From: Vibrio sp. qd031
GTDB taxonomy: Bacteria; Pseudomonadota; Gammaproteobacteria; Enterobacterales; Vibrionaceae
DNA: 64,000 nucleotides
Assembly: GCF_002100145.1 (NCBI RefSeq)
Contig: NZ_JXQD01000025.1
Location: forward strand, 344,166-408,165
Direction: 5' to 3'
Numbering within the stretch: the stretch's first letter is position 1; every line of letters begins with the position of its first letter. The notes under the pieces are model-generated. The model ran no database searches, had not been told where the DNA came from, and saw only the letters and a list, made by a program, of their open reading frames with translations. The position numbers and the translations under genes are program-made. Of this stretch, positions 1 to 9,278 are shown one piece after another.

Positions 1-1086
1 CCAGAGCCAGAGCCAATAGTTGATAGCTTAGGGTTACCTGAAAACGAGTTTGGTCAACCGCAAGATGACGATTGGAATGTGCCAGAATTGGACGCACCTA
101 TCGATTTTCAACCGCAGCAGCAGCCAGTTGAAGAACCGAGTGTGGATGAAACTGCTCCAAGCGAAGTGGCTGCAATTTTTGACCAGCCATCTTCGAAGCT
201 TGAGCCGGAGTTAGAGCCGACTCACTCGCTGGAAGAAGAGCCATCTGCGCCAACGAGCGACCGCGATGATGTGTCTGAGCCGTTGGTACTGAGTGTAGAA
301 GATTTACCTGAATATACAGAAGAGCAAGCGCTGGCTGATGCTACTGAGTATGAGCAAGAGCCAGAAGGGCAACCTGAACAGCAACTGTTAGCGCCAGAAG
401 ACGTCATTTTATCTGATGATGATCTAGGCGTCTTTGACGAGAACACCGCCTTAGAAGGCTTGCTCGATGAGCCAACTCAACAGTCGAACAGTGAACCTAT
501 TGCCGATCAACAAGCGCTTGATGCCGCAGCTCTGGATTTGGATGCATTACTTTCTCAAGAGCCCTCTGATGAAACAACTGTGTCTGAGCGCGAATCAGAA
601 ATAGACGAAGATGACCAAGAGTGGCCAAGCTTTGAACTTTCTGATGAACAGCGTCAACAGATTGATGAAAACATTCCAGACGAAGACCAAGCAATCTGGG
701 AACAGCAAGCGACTCAACCCGAATTGACGCAAGAGGACTGGTCTTCACAAGAAGTGGACGAAGAACAGGACCTTGTTGCCAATTCAAATTACATGAGCAT
801 CGATGAGCTCATGGGGCAAATTGAGCAGCAAGAGAGCGGCACTGCAGCTGACGAAGAAGAGCTTAATCTCGATGTCGGTCTCAATGAGTTTCCTGACGTG
901 ATTGGTGATGTTGAAGCGTATGACGTAGACAACAACAGCGAAGCGATTGGTAAATTGGATCTTGCCAAAATCTACTTAGAGATGAATGATGTAGACGGCG
1001 CAGTTCGATTGCTCGACCAAGCTATTGAACTGGGGGATGAGAGTGTTGTTACCGAAGCGACCCAAATTAAAGAGGGTTTGTCGTAG
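1..1086 (+). CDS. fimV: FimV, polar hub protein, C-terminal part (5' end outside window)
   Basis: The reading frame is open from the first base, so the gene is cut by the window edge; 361 residues remain. The visible part is the very acidic, Gln/Glu/Asp-rich low-complexity cytoplasmic region, ending in the conserved FimV C-terminal domain (about the last 55 residues, with LAKIYLEMNDVDGA and LLDQAIELGDE, a TPR-like helical pair). In this family FimV/HubP is an inner-membrane protein with a periplasmic LysM domain; it organises the cell pole and supports type IV pili or twitching and, in vibrios, polar localisation of flagellar and chromosomal factors. The N-terminal LysM and membrane segments are not visible here. 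A hairpin terminator follows, and truA downstream is the usual neighbour. Confidence 0.93.
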   Translation, partial: PEPEPIVDSLGLPENEFGQPQDDDWNVPELDAPIDFQPQQQPVEEPSVDETAPSEVAAIFDQPSSKLEPELEPTHSLEEEPSAPTSDRDDVSEPLVLSVEDLPEYTEEQALADATEYEQEPEGQPEQQLLAPEDVILSDDDLGVFDENTALEGLLDEPTQQSNSEPIADQQALDAAALDLDALLSQEPSDETTVSERESEIDEDDQEWPSFELSDEQRQQIDENIPDEDQAIWEQQATQPELTQEDWSSQEVDEEQDLVANSNYMSIDELMGQIEQQESGTAADEEELNLDVGLNEFPDVIGDVEAYDVDNNSEAIGKLDLAKIYLEMNDVDGAVRLLDQAIELGDESVVTEATQIKEGLS

Positions 1087-1117
1087 CGTTACTCATCATT
1101 TAGCCATCAAATAATAG

Positions 1118-1148
1118 TAGGGAGTAAACATCGTTTACTCCCTTTTTC
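1118..1148 (+). terminator. Rho-independent terminator of fimV
   Basis: A perfect 10 bp stem, GGGAGTAAAC paired with GTTTACTCCC around a 3-base loop, is followed by a T-rich tail. It separates fimV from truA. Confidence 0.85.
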
Positions 1149-1199
1149 TTTGTGCTTGAGTCGGTATATACTGCGCGCAATTAAAAGGTAGGTAATACA

Positions 1200-1988
1200 A
1201 TGAAAATAGCCTTAGGAATAGAATATGACGGTGCCTCTTTTTACGGGTGGCAGCGTCAACGCGACGTAGTATCGGTGCAGCAGAAGCTGGAAAAAGCGTT
1301 ATCGGTGATAGCCAACGAACCGATAGAAGTGCAATGCGCTGGGCGCACAGATTCTGGCGTACATGGCACGGGGCAGGTTGTCCACTTTGAAACTAGCGCG
1401 TCAAGAAAGCTCGTGGCTTGGACTATGGGGGTTAATGCAAACCTGCCAGACCAGATAGCCGTACGTTGGGCTAAAGAAGTACCAGAGAGCTTTCACGCAC
1501 GATTTAGTGCTACTGCACGCCGTTATCGCTACGTCATTTACAACAGTGACTACCGCCCAGCGGTATTAGCAAAAGGTGTTAGCCACTACCATGGCGAGCT
1601 CGATGAGACATTGATGCATGAAGCTGCACAATATTTGCTTGGCGAAAATGACTTTAGCTCGTTTCGTGCAGCGCAATGTCAGTCCAACTCACCAAACCGC
1701 AATATTATGCATGTGAATGTTGTTCGCTATAATCAATACATCGTGGTTGATATCAAAGCCAATGCGTTTGTGCACCATATGGTCAGAAACATTGTGGGCA
1801 GCTTAATCACTGTTGGGCGTAAAGAACAACAGCCAGAGTGGATTAAGTGGTTGTTAGAGCAAAGAAATCGCACACTTGCGTCGGCAACGGCAAAAGCACA
1901 TGGTTTGTATTTGGTTGCGGTGGACTACCCACAAGAATTTGACTTACCACAAGTCCCTATGGGGCCGCTGTTTTTGCCACAGCAGTAG
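1200..1988 (+). CDS. truA: tRNA pseudouridine(38-40) synthase TruA
   Basis: TruA isomerises uridines 38, 39 and 40 in the anticodon stem-loop of many tRNAs. The 262-residue protein has the family's catalytic motif GRTDSGVHG with the nucleophilic Asp at residue 51, the N-terminal start [14 protein letters not shown], and the C-terminal core with [15 protein letters not shown]. Length is normal for the family. The ATG start is preceded by AAAAGGTAGG, a reasonable ribosome binding site, and by a TATATACT box that may be the -10 of its own promoter after the fimV terminator. The fimV-truA-accD order is typical of vibrios. Confidence 0.97.
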   Translation: MKIALGIEYDGASFYGWQRQRDVVSVQQKLEKALSVIANEPIEVQCAGRTDSGVHGTGQVVHFETSASRKLVAWTMGVNANLPDQIAVRWAKEVPESFHARFSATARRYRYVIYNSDYRPAVLAKGVSHYHGELDETLMHEAAQYLLGENDFSSFRAAQCQSNSPNRNIMHVNVVRYNQYIVVDIKANAFVHHMVRNIVGSLITVGRKEQQPEWIKWLLEQRNRTLASATAKAHGLYLVAVDYPQEFDLPQVPMGPLFLPQQ

Positions 1989-2157
1989 TAAATTCGTCTT
2001 CTAATGATTGAAATAGCGTGTAATTCATCTACTTTCTGATAGGTACAACCAGTTTTTTGTAAACAGAGCGCTGGATCTATGGTTTAATTCCACGCACAAA
2101 TACACCATATTTCATTATCTTGCGTCTTGACGTGAGTGTTAGCTAATAAGGACTTCC

Positions 2158-3087
2158 ATGAGTTGGCTTGAAAAGATTTTTAACAAATCCAATGTTGGCA
2201 CGTCTCAACGTAAAGCGAATATCCCTGAAGGGGTGTGGACTAAATGTACCTCTTGTGACCAGGTGCTGTACCACGCTGAGCTTGAAAGAAACCTAGAGGT
2301 GTGTCCTAAGTGTGACCATCATATGCGTATTGCTGCGCGTTTGCGTTTAGAAAAGTTCCTAGACGAAGGAACGGGCGTAGAAATTGCGGCTGAGCTAGAG
2401 CCGCAAGACAAGTTAAAGTTTAAAGATACGAAGCGCTACAAAGATCGTATCACTACCTATCAAAAAGCCAGCGGTGAGAAAGACGCGCTGATTGCGATGA
2501 AAGGCGAACTTCTCTCTATGCCGATTGTTGCCTGTGCATTTGAGTTTAAGTTCATGGGTGGTTCTATGGGCTCTGTTGTGGGTGCTCGTTTTGTAAAAGC
2601 GGTAGATGCGGCCATCGAGAACAATTGTGGACTGGTCTGTTTTTCTGCCTCTGGCGGTGCGCGCATGCAAGAAGCGTTAATGTCGCTGATGCAAATGGCC
2701 AAAACCAGTGCGGCGCTCGAGCGATTAACGCGTAAAGGTCTGCCGTTTATTTCGGTCATGACAGACCCAACGATGGGTGGTGTTTCTGCAAGTTTTGCGA
2801 TGCTAGGTGATATCAACATTGGTGAGCCAAAAGCGGTCATCGGTTTTGCAGGACGTCGCGTCATCGAACAAACAGTACGTGAAGATTTACCGGCGGACTT
2901 TCAAACCAGTGAGTTTTTGCTCGACCATGGCGCCATTGACATGATTGTCGATCGCCGCGATATGCGCCAAACCATTGGTGGTTTAATCGCCAAAATGACC
3001 GCGCAATCATCGCCATTGGTGGTTTCTGTGACAGAAAAACCTCAACAAGAGGAATACACAGTACCCGTCGCGGACGAAAACGAGTAA
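2158..3087 (+). CDS. accD: Acetyl-CoA carboxylase carboxyltransferase subunit beta
   Basis: AccD pairs with AccA as the carboxyltransferase that moves CO2 from carboxybiotin to acetyl-CoA, the first committed step of fatty acid synthesis in the cytoplasm. The 309-residue protein carries the N-terminal four-cysteine zinc ribbon (C30-x2-C33 and C49-x2-C52) and the crotonase-fold carboxyltransferase domain with [21 protein letters not shown] and [17 protein letters not shown] lies a few bases before the ATG. A gap of about 170 bp separates it from truA, so it may have its own promoter; folC follows after 46 bp. Confidence 0.97.
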   Translation: MSWLEKIFNKSNVGTSQRKANIPEGVWTKCTSCDQVLYHAELERNLEVCPKCDHHMRIAARLRLEKFLDEGTGVEIAAELEPQDKLKFKDTKRYKDRITTYQKASGEKDALIAMKGELLSMPIVACAFEFKFMGGSMGSVVGARFVKAVDAAIENNCGLVCFSASGGARMQEALMSLMQMAKTSAALERLTRKGLPFISVMTDPTMGGVSASFAMLGDINIGEPKAVIGFAGRRVIEQTVREDLPADFQTSEFLLDHGAIDMIVDRRDMRQTIGGLIAKMTAQSSPLVVSVTEKPQQEEYTVPVADENE

Positions 3088-3133
3088 AGTAGTTCTCAAT
3101 CGCAGTGAACAGGCACAGCCTTAATATAGATTG

Positions 3134-4414
3134 ATGAATCAAAACGCTTCCCCAAAAGCCACATCTTCACTCGAGATGTGGCTTCATTATTTAGAGAATA
3201 TTCATACTAGTGCCATTGATCTTGGTCTCGACCGGGTCCAAAAGGTCGCTCAGGATGGACAATTATCTCGCCCCGCACCAAAAGTGATTACCGTAGCAGG
3301 AACCAATGGCAAAGGGTCCACCTGCGCTATTTTAGAGGCGATCTTACTGGACGCCGGCTATTCGGTTGGCGTGTATAGCTCTCCGCACCTCATTCGCTAT
3401 ACAGAGCGTGTGAGAGTCAATGGCAATGAACTCGTCGACGATTTACATAGCGAAGCGTTTGCCCACATTAATGAGCTGCGCGGTGACACCAGCTTAAGCT
3501 TCTTTGAGTTTGGCACTTTGGCTGCCTTGTGGCTCTTTCAACAGCAAGCGGTCGATGTGGTCATTTTGGAAGTAGGGTTAGGCGGTCGATTGGATGCGAC
3601 CAACGTTGTTGATCATGATGTTTCAGTCATTACTTCCTTAGCCGTGGATCATGTTGATTGGTTAGGCGACGATATTAATGTGATTGGATATGAGAAAGCG
3701 GGGATTTTTCGTAGTGGAAAACCTGCTATATGTGGCCAACCAGATTCACCGAGCACAGTCGCTGCACACGCAGATGACATTGGCGCTAAGTTGTACCAAG
3801 TGGGTATTAACTATCATTATCATAGTGATGGTGCTCAATGGTCTTGGCGGTGTGGACAGTTTGATCTAGAAGAGTTGCCCATTCCTAATCTTCCATTGCA
3901 AAATGCAGCAACAGCACTGACGGCACTGGGCGTGTCGGAGCTCAATATTACCGATGTCAATGTGGTGAATGGATTGCAAAATGCCAATTTAAATGGTCGA
4001 ATGCAACTGCTTAGTACCGATCCTGTGGTTCTGCTGGATGTTGCACATAACCCTCACTCTGCTCAATATTTGGCCGGTAGTCTGAAGCAGCGTTACCCAA
4101 AGCAAAAGGTCATTGCGGTTGTGGGAATGTTGAAAGACAAAGATATTGCCGAGACGCTCAATGCGATGTCTGAGGTTGTTTCTGATTGGCACTTAGCAAG
4201 TTTACCTGGTGATCGCGCGGCCCAAGCACAGCAACTGGTTGAGGTTGTGGATAAATTTAGCACAAACTATCACACCTATGGTGGTGCGATAGAAGCCTAC
4301 CAAGAGGCCCTCAAGATCGCAGATAAAAACGACATTATTGTGGTTATGGGATCGTTTGTGACGGTGGGTGAAGTATTAAAGTTTTGTACACAAGGAGCGT
4401 TGAATGGCCACTAA
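3134..4414 (+). CDS. folC: Bifunctional dihydrofolate synthase / folylpolyglutamate synthase
   Basis: FolC adds glutamate to dihydropteroate and then builds the polyglutamate tail of folates. The protein (426 residues from this ATG) has the Mur-ligase-type P-loop GTNGKGS at about residues 56-62, YSSPHLIRYTERVRVNG, and the C-terminal domain with DVAHNPHSAQ. A TTG codon immediately upstream (3131) could also start translation and would add one residue; the ATG is preferred. The end overlaps the dedD start by 11 bp, which indicates translational coupling. Confidence 0.95.
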   Translation: MNQNASPKATSSLEMWLHYLENIHTSAIDLGLDRVQKVAQDGQLSRPAPKVITVAGTNGKGSTCAILEAILLDAGYSVGVYSSPHLIRYTERVRVNGNELVDDLHSEAFAHINELRGDTSLSFFEFGTLAALWLFQQQAVDVVILEVGLGGRLDATNVVDHDVSVITSLAVDHVDWLGDDINVIGYEKAGIFRSGKPAICGQPDSPSTVAAHADDIGAKLYQVGINYHYHSDGAQWSWRCGQFDLEELPIPNLPLQNAATALTALGVSELNITDVNVVNGLQNANLNGRMQLLSTDPVVLLDVAHNPHSAQYLAGSLKQRYPKQKVIAVVGMLKDKDIAETLNAMSEVVSDWHLASLPGDRAAQAQQLVEVVDKFSTNYHTYGGAIEAYQEALKIADKNDIIVVMGSFVTVGEVLKFCTQGALNGH

Positions 4415-4973
4415 GTTTCAAAGCCGCATTGTTGGAACCATCATTCTTGCCGCCGTTGGTGTGATTTTCTTGCCTGACATTCTCGACGGCGAAAAAAAAC
4501 ATTTTCAAGAAGATTTTGCCAAGATCCCTATCAGGCCGACAGTTGAAAGCGAAGCGGTTAGCTTTGAGGTTCTTGAACCCATCAATGATGATATCGAGTT
4601 ACCAGAGGCGCCGGTGGAGTTTGTTGTTCAAGAAGAGTCCAGCACGAACAACGGTGAAGAAGCGTCGCCGTCGGACGAGCCACCACAGGTGGAGGTCGTC
4701 ATTAACGATGTACCCGAGGCGAATGACTATGCCGATAGTGCGTGGATCATACAGCTGGTGTCACTAAAAAATGAAGATAACGCTAAGGCAATAGTGGCTG
4801 ATCTGAAAAACAGCGGCTACCCAGCCAATATCATTAAGCAAGATAATGGCTTTAATCGGATTGTTGTTGGTCCAGATGTCTCTAAAGAAAAACTGGAAAA
4901 GCAGATTATTGAGTTAAAAGCAATTATTGGCTTAGAAGGTCAAGTGCTCAAATTTAAACCACTAAATCCATAA
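4404..4973 (+). CDS. dedD: DedD, SPOR-domain cell division protein
   Basis: DedD is an inner-membrane, septal-ring protein that binds denuded peptidoglycan through its SPOR domain. The 189-residue sequence shows one N-terminal transmembrane segment (about residues 9-26, VGTIILAAVGVIFLPDI), an acidic Glu/Pro-rich periplasmic linker, and a C-terminal SPOR domain from about residue 112 (AWIIQLVSLKNEDNAKAIVADLKNSG). An AAGGAG site inside the end of folC precedes the ATG, and the two genes overlap, so they are probably cotranscribed. The PurR-like box of the next unit begins at its stop codon. Confidence 0.92.
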   Translation: MATKFQSRIVGTIILAAVGVIFLPDILDGEKKHFQEDFAKIPIRPTVESEAVSFEVLEPINDDIELPEAPVEFVVQEESSTNNGEEASPSDEPPQVEVVINDVPEANDYADSAWIIQLVSLKNEDNAKAIVADLKNSGYPANIIKQDNGFNRIVVGPDVSKEKLEKQIIELKAIIGLEGQVLKFKPLNP

Positions 4974-4987
4974 GAAAACGTTTGCGT
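4972..4987. promoter_or_regulatory. PurR-type operator before cvpA-purF
   Basis: The 16-mer AAGAAAACGTTTGCGT matches the purine repressor palindrome ACGCAAACGTTTGCGT at 14 of 16 positions. It lies between dedD and cvpA, where the PurR site of the cvpA-purF operon is expected. A possible -10 (TAAAAT) follows at about 5003-5008, so a bound repressor would cover the promoter. The site was read by eye, not scored with a matrix. Confidence 0.8.
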
Positions 4988-5035
4988 CACCATTTTTTCT
5001 GTTAAAATGCGCGCCAAATACGAGATGTACTCAAA

Positions 5036-5527
5036 ATGAACACAGTCGATTTTATCATTATTGGTTTAGTAGCTTTGTCCGCTCTGATCAGCTTGGTCCG
5101 CGGTTTTGTCAAAGAAGCGTTATCGTTGGTAATTTGGTTTGGCGCATTTTTTATCGCCAGTCAGTATTACAGCAAACTAGCGGTCTATTTCACCAATATA
5201 GAAGATCAACTGATACGAAATGGCGCAGCCATCGCTGCGCTGTTTATATCAACTTTGATTGTGGGCGCTATCGTTAACTACGCCATTGGCCAGTTGGTCA
5301 GCAAAACGGGCTTGTCGGGCACAGATAGACTGCTGGGCGTGGTGTTTGGTATGGTTCGGGGTGTATTGATTGTTTCCGCGTTGCTGTTTTTTGTTGACGC
5401 CTTTACCACTTTACCAGAGTCACAGTGGTGGAAAGAATCTGTGCTTATCCCAGAATTTGGCCAAGTGATAGAACCGTTTTTTGAGCATCTTCAGCAATCA
5501 TCTAGCTTTTTGAAGAACGCCATTTAG
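5036..5527 (+). CDS. cvpA: CvpA family membrane protein
   Basis: CvpA is a small inner-membrane protein, named from its need for colicin V production in E. coli and linked to envelope stress and bile tolerance. The 163-residue sequence has about four hydrophobic helices (near residues 4-20, 25-45, 62-82 and 100-122) and the family start [30 protein letters not shown]. It is the first gene of the purF unit, 33 bp before purF, downstream of a PurR-type box. Why it is cotranscribed with purF is unknown. Confidence 0.93.
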   Translation: MNTVDFIIIGLVALSALISLVRGFVKEALSLVIWFGAFFIASQYYSKLAVYFTNIEDQLIRNGAAIAALFISTLIVGAIVNYAIGQLVSKTGLSGTDRLLGVVFGMVRGVLIVSALLFFVDAFTTLPESQWWKESVLIPEFGQVIEPFFEHLQQSSSFLKNAI

Positions 5528-5560
5528 GCGTGTTCGTTTGCCATAGTCGAGGAAAAAAAC

Positions 5561-7078
5561 ATGTGTGGTATTGTTGGAATCGTGGGCATCACCCCCGTTA
5601 ACCAGTCAATTTATGATGCGTTAACGGTGTTACAGCATCGTGGTCAAGATGCTGCGGGTATTATTACCATAGAAAGCAATCGTTTTCGTCTGCGTAAAGC
5701 CAATGGACTGGTTAAAGATGTTTTTGAAGCGAAGCATATGCAGCGCTTACAAGGTACGGTTGGTATAGGCCATGTCCGTTACCCAACGGCAGGAAGCTCC
5801 AGTGCCTCTGAAGCTCAACCTTTTTACGTCAACTCGCCTTTTGGTCTTACGTTGGCGCACAATGGCAATTTGACCAATGCACACGAAGTACGTCAGTCGC
5901 TATTTGAAAACGATCGTCGTCACGTTAACACTACGTCAGATTCGGAAGTGTTGCTTAATGTGCTCGCGCATAACTTGGACCTAGCGCCAGGGCTTACCAT
6001 CACTAAAGAAGACGTGTTTAAAGCCGTACGTAACGTTCACAACACCATTCGTGGCGCTTACGCAGTGGCGTCAATGGTGATTGGCCACGGTATGATTGCT
6101 TTTCGCGATCCTAATGGCATTCGCCCTCTTTGCTTAGGTAAGCGAGAAGTAGAAGGTCGCACCGAGTATATGGTTGCATCTGAGTCTGTGGCGTTGGATG
6201 CCGTCGGTTTTGACTTCGTGCGCGATGTTGCGCCTGGTGAAGCTATTTATGCAACTTTCGAAGGGGAGCTGTTTACCGAGCAGTGTGCAGACAACCCAAG
6301 CCTAAACCCATGTATTTTTGAATATGTCTATTTTGCCCGTCCAGATTCATTCATCGACAAGGTGTCTGTTTATAGTGCACGCGTAGAAATGGGCAAAAAG
6401 CTAGGCGCAAAAATTAAGCAAGAGTGGGAAGATTTGGACATCGATGTGGTGATCCCAATCCCTGAGACCTCATGTGACATTGCGTTAGAAATTGCGCAAA
6501 TTATTGATAAGCCGTATCGACAAGGTTTTGTGAAAAACCGTTATGTTGGCCGTACATTTATTATGCCTGGACAGCAGCAGCGTCGTAAATCGGTGCGTCG
6601 TAAGCTGAATGCGATTCGCTCTGAATTTAAAGGTAAAAATGTTCTGCTCGTCGATGACTCAATCGTTCGAGGCACCACTTCTGAACAGATTATTGAGATG
6701 GCGCGTGATTCAGGGGCAAATAAAGTGTACATAGTGTCCGCAGCTCCAGAGATTCGATTCCCTAACGTGTATGGCATCGATATGCCGACCGCCAATGAGT
6801 TGATTGCTCATGGACGTGACGCAGATGAAATCTGTAAAATTATTGGCGCGGATGGATTGATGTTCCAATCACTGGAAGATCTTGTTTCTGCAGTAGGCAT
6901 GGGTAATGCCGATATTTCTCTATTTGAAACATCAGTGTTTAATGGAGAGTATGTGACCGGAGATATCGATCAGAAGTACCTCGATTTCTTGGACGGGCTT
7001 CGTAACGACGACGCTAAACTTGAGCAAAATATTGCTCAAGAACTTGCCAACCTAGAGTTATACAACGAAGGCGCATAA
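5561..7078 (+). CDS. purF: Amidophosphoribosyltransferase (glutamine PRPP amidotransferase)
   Basis: PurF makes 5-phosphoribosylamine from PRPP and glutamine, the first committed step of purine synthesis. Cys2, directly after the initiator Met (MCGIVGIVG), is the glutaminase nucleophile; the N-terminal Ntn domain runs to about residue 235. The C-terminal phosphoribosyltransferase domain has the PRPP loop [14 protein letters not shown]. The 505-residue length is standard. A GAGGAAAAA site precedes the ATG. Control is most likely by PurR through the box upstream of cvpA. A strong hairpin terminator follows. Confidence 0.98.
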   Translation: MCGIVGIVGITPVNQSIYDALTVLQHRGQDAAGIITIESNRFRLRKANGLVKDVFEAKHMQRLQGTVGIGHVRYPTAGSSSASEAQPFYVNSPFGLTLAHNGNLTNAHEVRQSLFENDRRHVNTTSDSEVLLNVLAHNLDLAPGLTITKEDVFKAVRNVHNTIRGAYAVASMVIGHGMIAFRDPNGIRPLCLGKREVEGRTEYMVASESVALDAVGFDFVRDVAPGEAIYATFEGELFTEQCADNPSLNPCIFEYVYFARPDSFIDKVSVYSARVEMGKKLGAKIKQEWEDLDIDVVIPIPETSCDIALEIAQIIDKPYRQGFVKNRYVGRTFIMPGQQQRRKSVRRKLNAIRSEFKGKNVLLVDDSIVRGTTSEQIIEMARDSGANKVYIVSAAPEIRFPNVYGIDMPTANELIAHGRDADEICKIIGADGLMFQSLEDLVSAVGMGNADISLFETSVFNGEYVTGDIDQKYLDFLDGLRNDDAKLEQNIAQELANLELYNEGA

Positions 7079-7101
7079 GCGTACGCTTGCACAATTTATA
7101 G

Positions 7102-7178
7102 ACCAACTAACACTTAACTAGTTGGTACTAAAGCATTAGAATGCCGACCATCTCTAAGTAGATAGTCGGCATTTTTTT
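7102..7178 (+). terminator. Tandem hairpins after purF, the second a rho-independent terminator
   Basis: The second hairpin pairs AATGCCGAC (7140-7148) with GTCGGCATT (7165-7173) and runs into seven T's. A smaller perfect palindrome (ACCAACTA paired with TAGTTGGT, 7102-7126) stands before it and may be an extra 3' structure. Confidence 0.85.
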
Positions 7179-7363
7179 GTCTAAACCAATGACGCATTCG
7201 AGATCGTTTTCGCAAAAAAAGGCCTTGACAGTGTAAAGAGTACGCCATTTTTTGAGTTTCCTGTAGCTATTGACTACTGTTATTAAAAAGTTGCTTTAAT
7301 AATAAAAATAGACAGATTTAATTTTAATTCATAGTGGTTTTGTGAGTTGTAAGGGAAGTATAG

Positions 7364-8437
7364 ATGAACAGACCAGGCGCGGTCGCACAACATACAGCCA
7401 TAGAGGCCAGCACATCAAGCGTAGTATTGGTGGTGGATGACGACGCAATATTTCGTCAAATGACGCGAGCCATACTCGAAGCGAATAGCTTGATGGTTGT
7501 AGAAGCAGAAAACGGATTACAAGGGCTGCAAATGCTCGATAGATCGCACCCCGATCTTGTGGTGTGCGATATCGATATGCCGATCATGAATGGACTTGAG
7601 TTTGTTGAGGAGGCCGCTCGTGAATACCCTTCGTTGCCCATGATCGTTGTGTCGAGTACTGACCAGATGTCGGTCGTCGCCAACGCGTTGAGATTCGGCA
7701 TTAAAGATTTTTTAATCAAACCCATTAAGAACCCACAACATCTTTTGGATGCCGTTGACGAAGCACTTAAACACTCTGATGACGGTCGCGAGTCATCGGA
7801 CTTTGCCAGCGAATGGTTTGGTTTGAGTAGTGAAGGGCAACTGCCGGACGAGCAAGAACTGCACTGGCACTTAAAACAGTTGGACTCGGAACCGGTATTA
7901 GCCAATCAACTCCTGCAAGCGCTTATCCCCTCAAATAGCTCCAGCCAAGGAGATTGGTCTTGTCGTTTTCAATTGATGCAAAACGCCGACACCGCGCCCT
8001 TAGTCTACGATTATGTGTGGCTGATGAACGGGCAGTGGTTGATGTACGCCATTGATACTAATACGGCCCCTGAGCACGGTGTTGCAAGTGCGCTAATGGT
8101 AAGAGGGATCGTAAACGACTACATCCGACGTCACCATGGCAGAGTGGACAGTTTTTTCCAGTTGGTTGAGTCGATCAATAACTCTATCCATCAGATTAAT
8201 TATTTAGAGCCCGTTGCCAGTTTTTTTGCTCTTGCAGATTGTCCGTTAAAACAAATTCAGACATTAAATTTTGGTATTCCTTTAGATAACAGCTCTTCAT
8301 CAACCGTTCTGCTTGGGCAAGCGGTTCAATCTGAGTTAGAAAAAGCGTGTCAAACTATAGACCTAGCTGCGCAAACGGTCTGGACGTTTTCGCCAAGCTC
8401 TGGAGCACGACTGCGCTTTAGCCTTAGCGTCGAGTAA
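7364..8437 (+). CDS. rssB: RssB-like response regulator (RpoS turnover adaptor)
   Basis: An N-terminal receiver domain (about residues 18-135) has acidic residues D25-D27, the phosphoacceptor D69 in VVCDIDMP, S97/S98 and K119. The C-terminal 200 residues lack a DNA-binding domain and resemble the degenerate PP2C-like domain of RssB, ending in GARLRFSLSVE as E. coli RssB ends in a closely similar sequence. RssB delivers the sigma factor RpoS to ClpXP. The protein is 357 residues against about 337 in E. coli, with extra residues at the N terminus. It has its own 185 bp upstream region after the purF terminator. The receiver assignment is certain; the RssB role is inferred from whole-length similarity. 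Confidence 0.82.
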   Translation: MNRPGAVAQHTAIEASTSSVVLVVDDDAIFRQMTRAILEANSLMVVEAENGLQGLQMLDRSHPDLVVCDIDMPIMNGLEFVEEAAREYPSLPMIVVSSTDQMSVVANALRFGIKDFLIKPIKNPQHLLDAVDEALKHSDDGRESSDFASEWFGLSSEGQLPDEQELHWHLKQLDSEPVLANQLLQALIPSNSSSQGDWSCRFQLMQNADTAPLVYDYVWLMNGQWLMYAIDTNTAPEHGVASALMVRGIVNDYIRRHHGRVDSFFQLVESINNSIHQINYLEPVASFFALADCPLKQIQTLNFGIPLDNSSSSTVLLGQAVQSELEKACQTIDLAAQTVWTFSPSSGARLRFSLSVE

Positions 8438-8507
8438 CGCGCGCGAATACCCTTACTTACTGTCGGTTTTTGTCTGCTCTTTTTTTGGCTATAGTCGAAG
8501 CAATTTT

Positions 8508-8526
8508 AATGAGTGTGATTCTCATT
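8508..8526. promoter_or_regulatory. Fur box upstream of the small membrane protein gene
   Basis: The 19-mer with outer arms AATGAG and CTCATT matches the iron-box palindrome AATGATAAT-N-ATTATCATT at 14 of 18 defined positions, all five bases at each end included. It lies 55 bp before the ATG of the small membrane protein gene, a normal place for Fur repression. This is a visual match, not a matrix score. Confidence 0.68.
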
Positions 8527-8581
8527 GTATTGTTTACTAGCAACGTTTTTGCTAGACCACGACCCAAGAAAGGAACTCTCC

Positions 8582-8776
8582 ATGACCAGCATTGCTCTTG
8601 ATACCTTAGACACATTCACGGCTCAAGTGTCGACTCAATCAAACGCGTCTCACTCTACAACGTTTAAAGACCCGTATAACATTGCCTATTTTCTAGGATT
8701 TGTTGCTGTTTTAGCGCTGCCACTATTGCCTGCCATTTTAACTTGGACTAAAGTCATGGGCGGATATTCGTTCTAG
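8582..8776 (+). CDS. Small (64-residue) single-span membrane protein, function unknown
   Basis: I do not recognise a named family. From the ATG preceded by AAGGAA the product is 64 residues: a polar, Ser/Thr-rich N-terminal half, then one hydrophobic stretch (about residues 37-56, YFLGFVAVLALPLLPAILTW) and the short tail TKVMGGYSF. An upstream TTG in the same frame would lengthen it to 83 residues but has no ribosome binding site and would run back over the likely promoter, so the shorter form is preferred. A Fur box upstream suggests iron-repressed expression. The DUF454 membrane protein gene begins about 30 bp downstream, so the two may form an iron-linked pair (inference). Confidence 0.72.
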   Translation: MTSIALDTLDTFTAQVSTQSNASHSTTFKDPYNIAYFLGFVAVLALPLLPAILTWTKVMGGYSF

Positions 8777-8804
8777 ATTTTTTACCACTGATGGCTGTTG
8801 GGAG

Positions 8805-9203
8805 GTGGGTATTACTATTAAACGCTGGGTTTATACCGCGTTAGGTACCACCTTTCTGTTTATTGGTGTGATTGGTGCCGTAGTGCCAATTTTACCAACA
8901 ACTCCCTTTGTTTTACTGGCGAGCGCCTGCTTTGTTCGGGGAAACCCCGCGCTTTATAAAAAGCTTAATCAGCACCCCACATTTGGTCCGATCGTACAGA
9001 ACTGGCAACAAAACCGCTGTATAGAGCGCTCGGTAAAGAAAAAAGCTTTTGTGTTTATTGTGGCGAGTTTTACCGTCTCAATAATCGTAGCACCACTCAT
9101 TTGGGTAAAGATGCTACTAGCGGGTCTGTTTTTAGTCTTGATTATCTGGTTTCGATCAATTCCTACTCATGTCGATATTGCCCCACCCACAGAAAATCAC
9201 TAA
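8805..9203 (+). CDS. DUF454 (YbaN-like) inner-membrane protein
   Basis: The 132-residue product has the DUF454 signature near the N terminus, LGTTFLFIGVIGAVVPILPTTPFVLLASACFVRGNP, and a second pair of hydrophobic helices at about residues 80-118. The molecular role of YbaN/DUF454 proteins is not established. The start is uncertain: the GTG used here overlaps the only GGAGG, leaving no spacer, and no ATG occurs in frame; ATT codons at 8811 or 8817 would be better spaced. It lies about 30 bp after the small Fur-linked gene with no terminator between, so cotranscription is likely. Confidence 0.83.
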   Translation: MGITIKRWVYTALGTTFLFIGVIGAVVPILPTTPFVLLASACFVRGNPALYKKLNQHPTFGPIVQNWQQNRCIERSVKKKAFVFIVASFTVSIIVAPLIWVKMLLAGLFLVLIIWFRSIPTHVDIAPPTENH

Positions 9204-9278
9204 CATTAGCCCCTAATTAATTTAAAGAGCATTTTGCTCGACTCAGAGGCTCAGGTATGAGCCCAAAAAGTGAACACT

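Noticed and set aside
7210-7250. TTGACA with nearby GTGTAAAGAGTACGCC, looking like a tRNA or rRNA promoter remnant
   Set aside because: No good -10 at 17 bp and no stable RNA gene follows; the evidence is too weak to call.
8525-8581. Longer form of the small membrane protein from an upstream TTG
   Set aside because: No ribosome binding site, and it would start at the edge of the Fur box; the ATG with AAGGAA is better.
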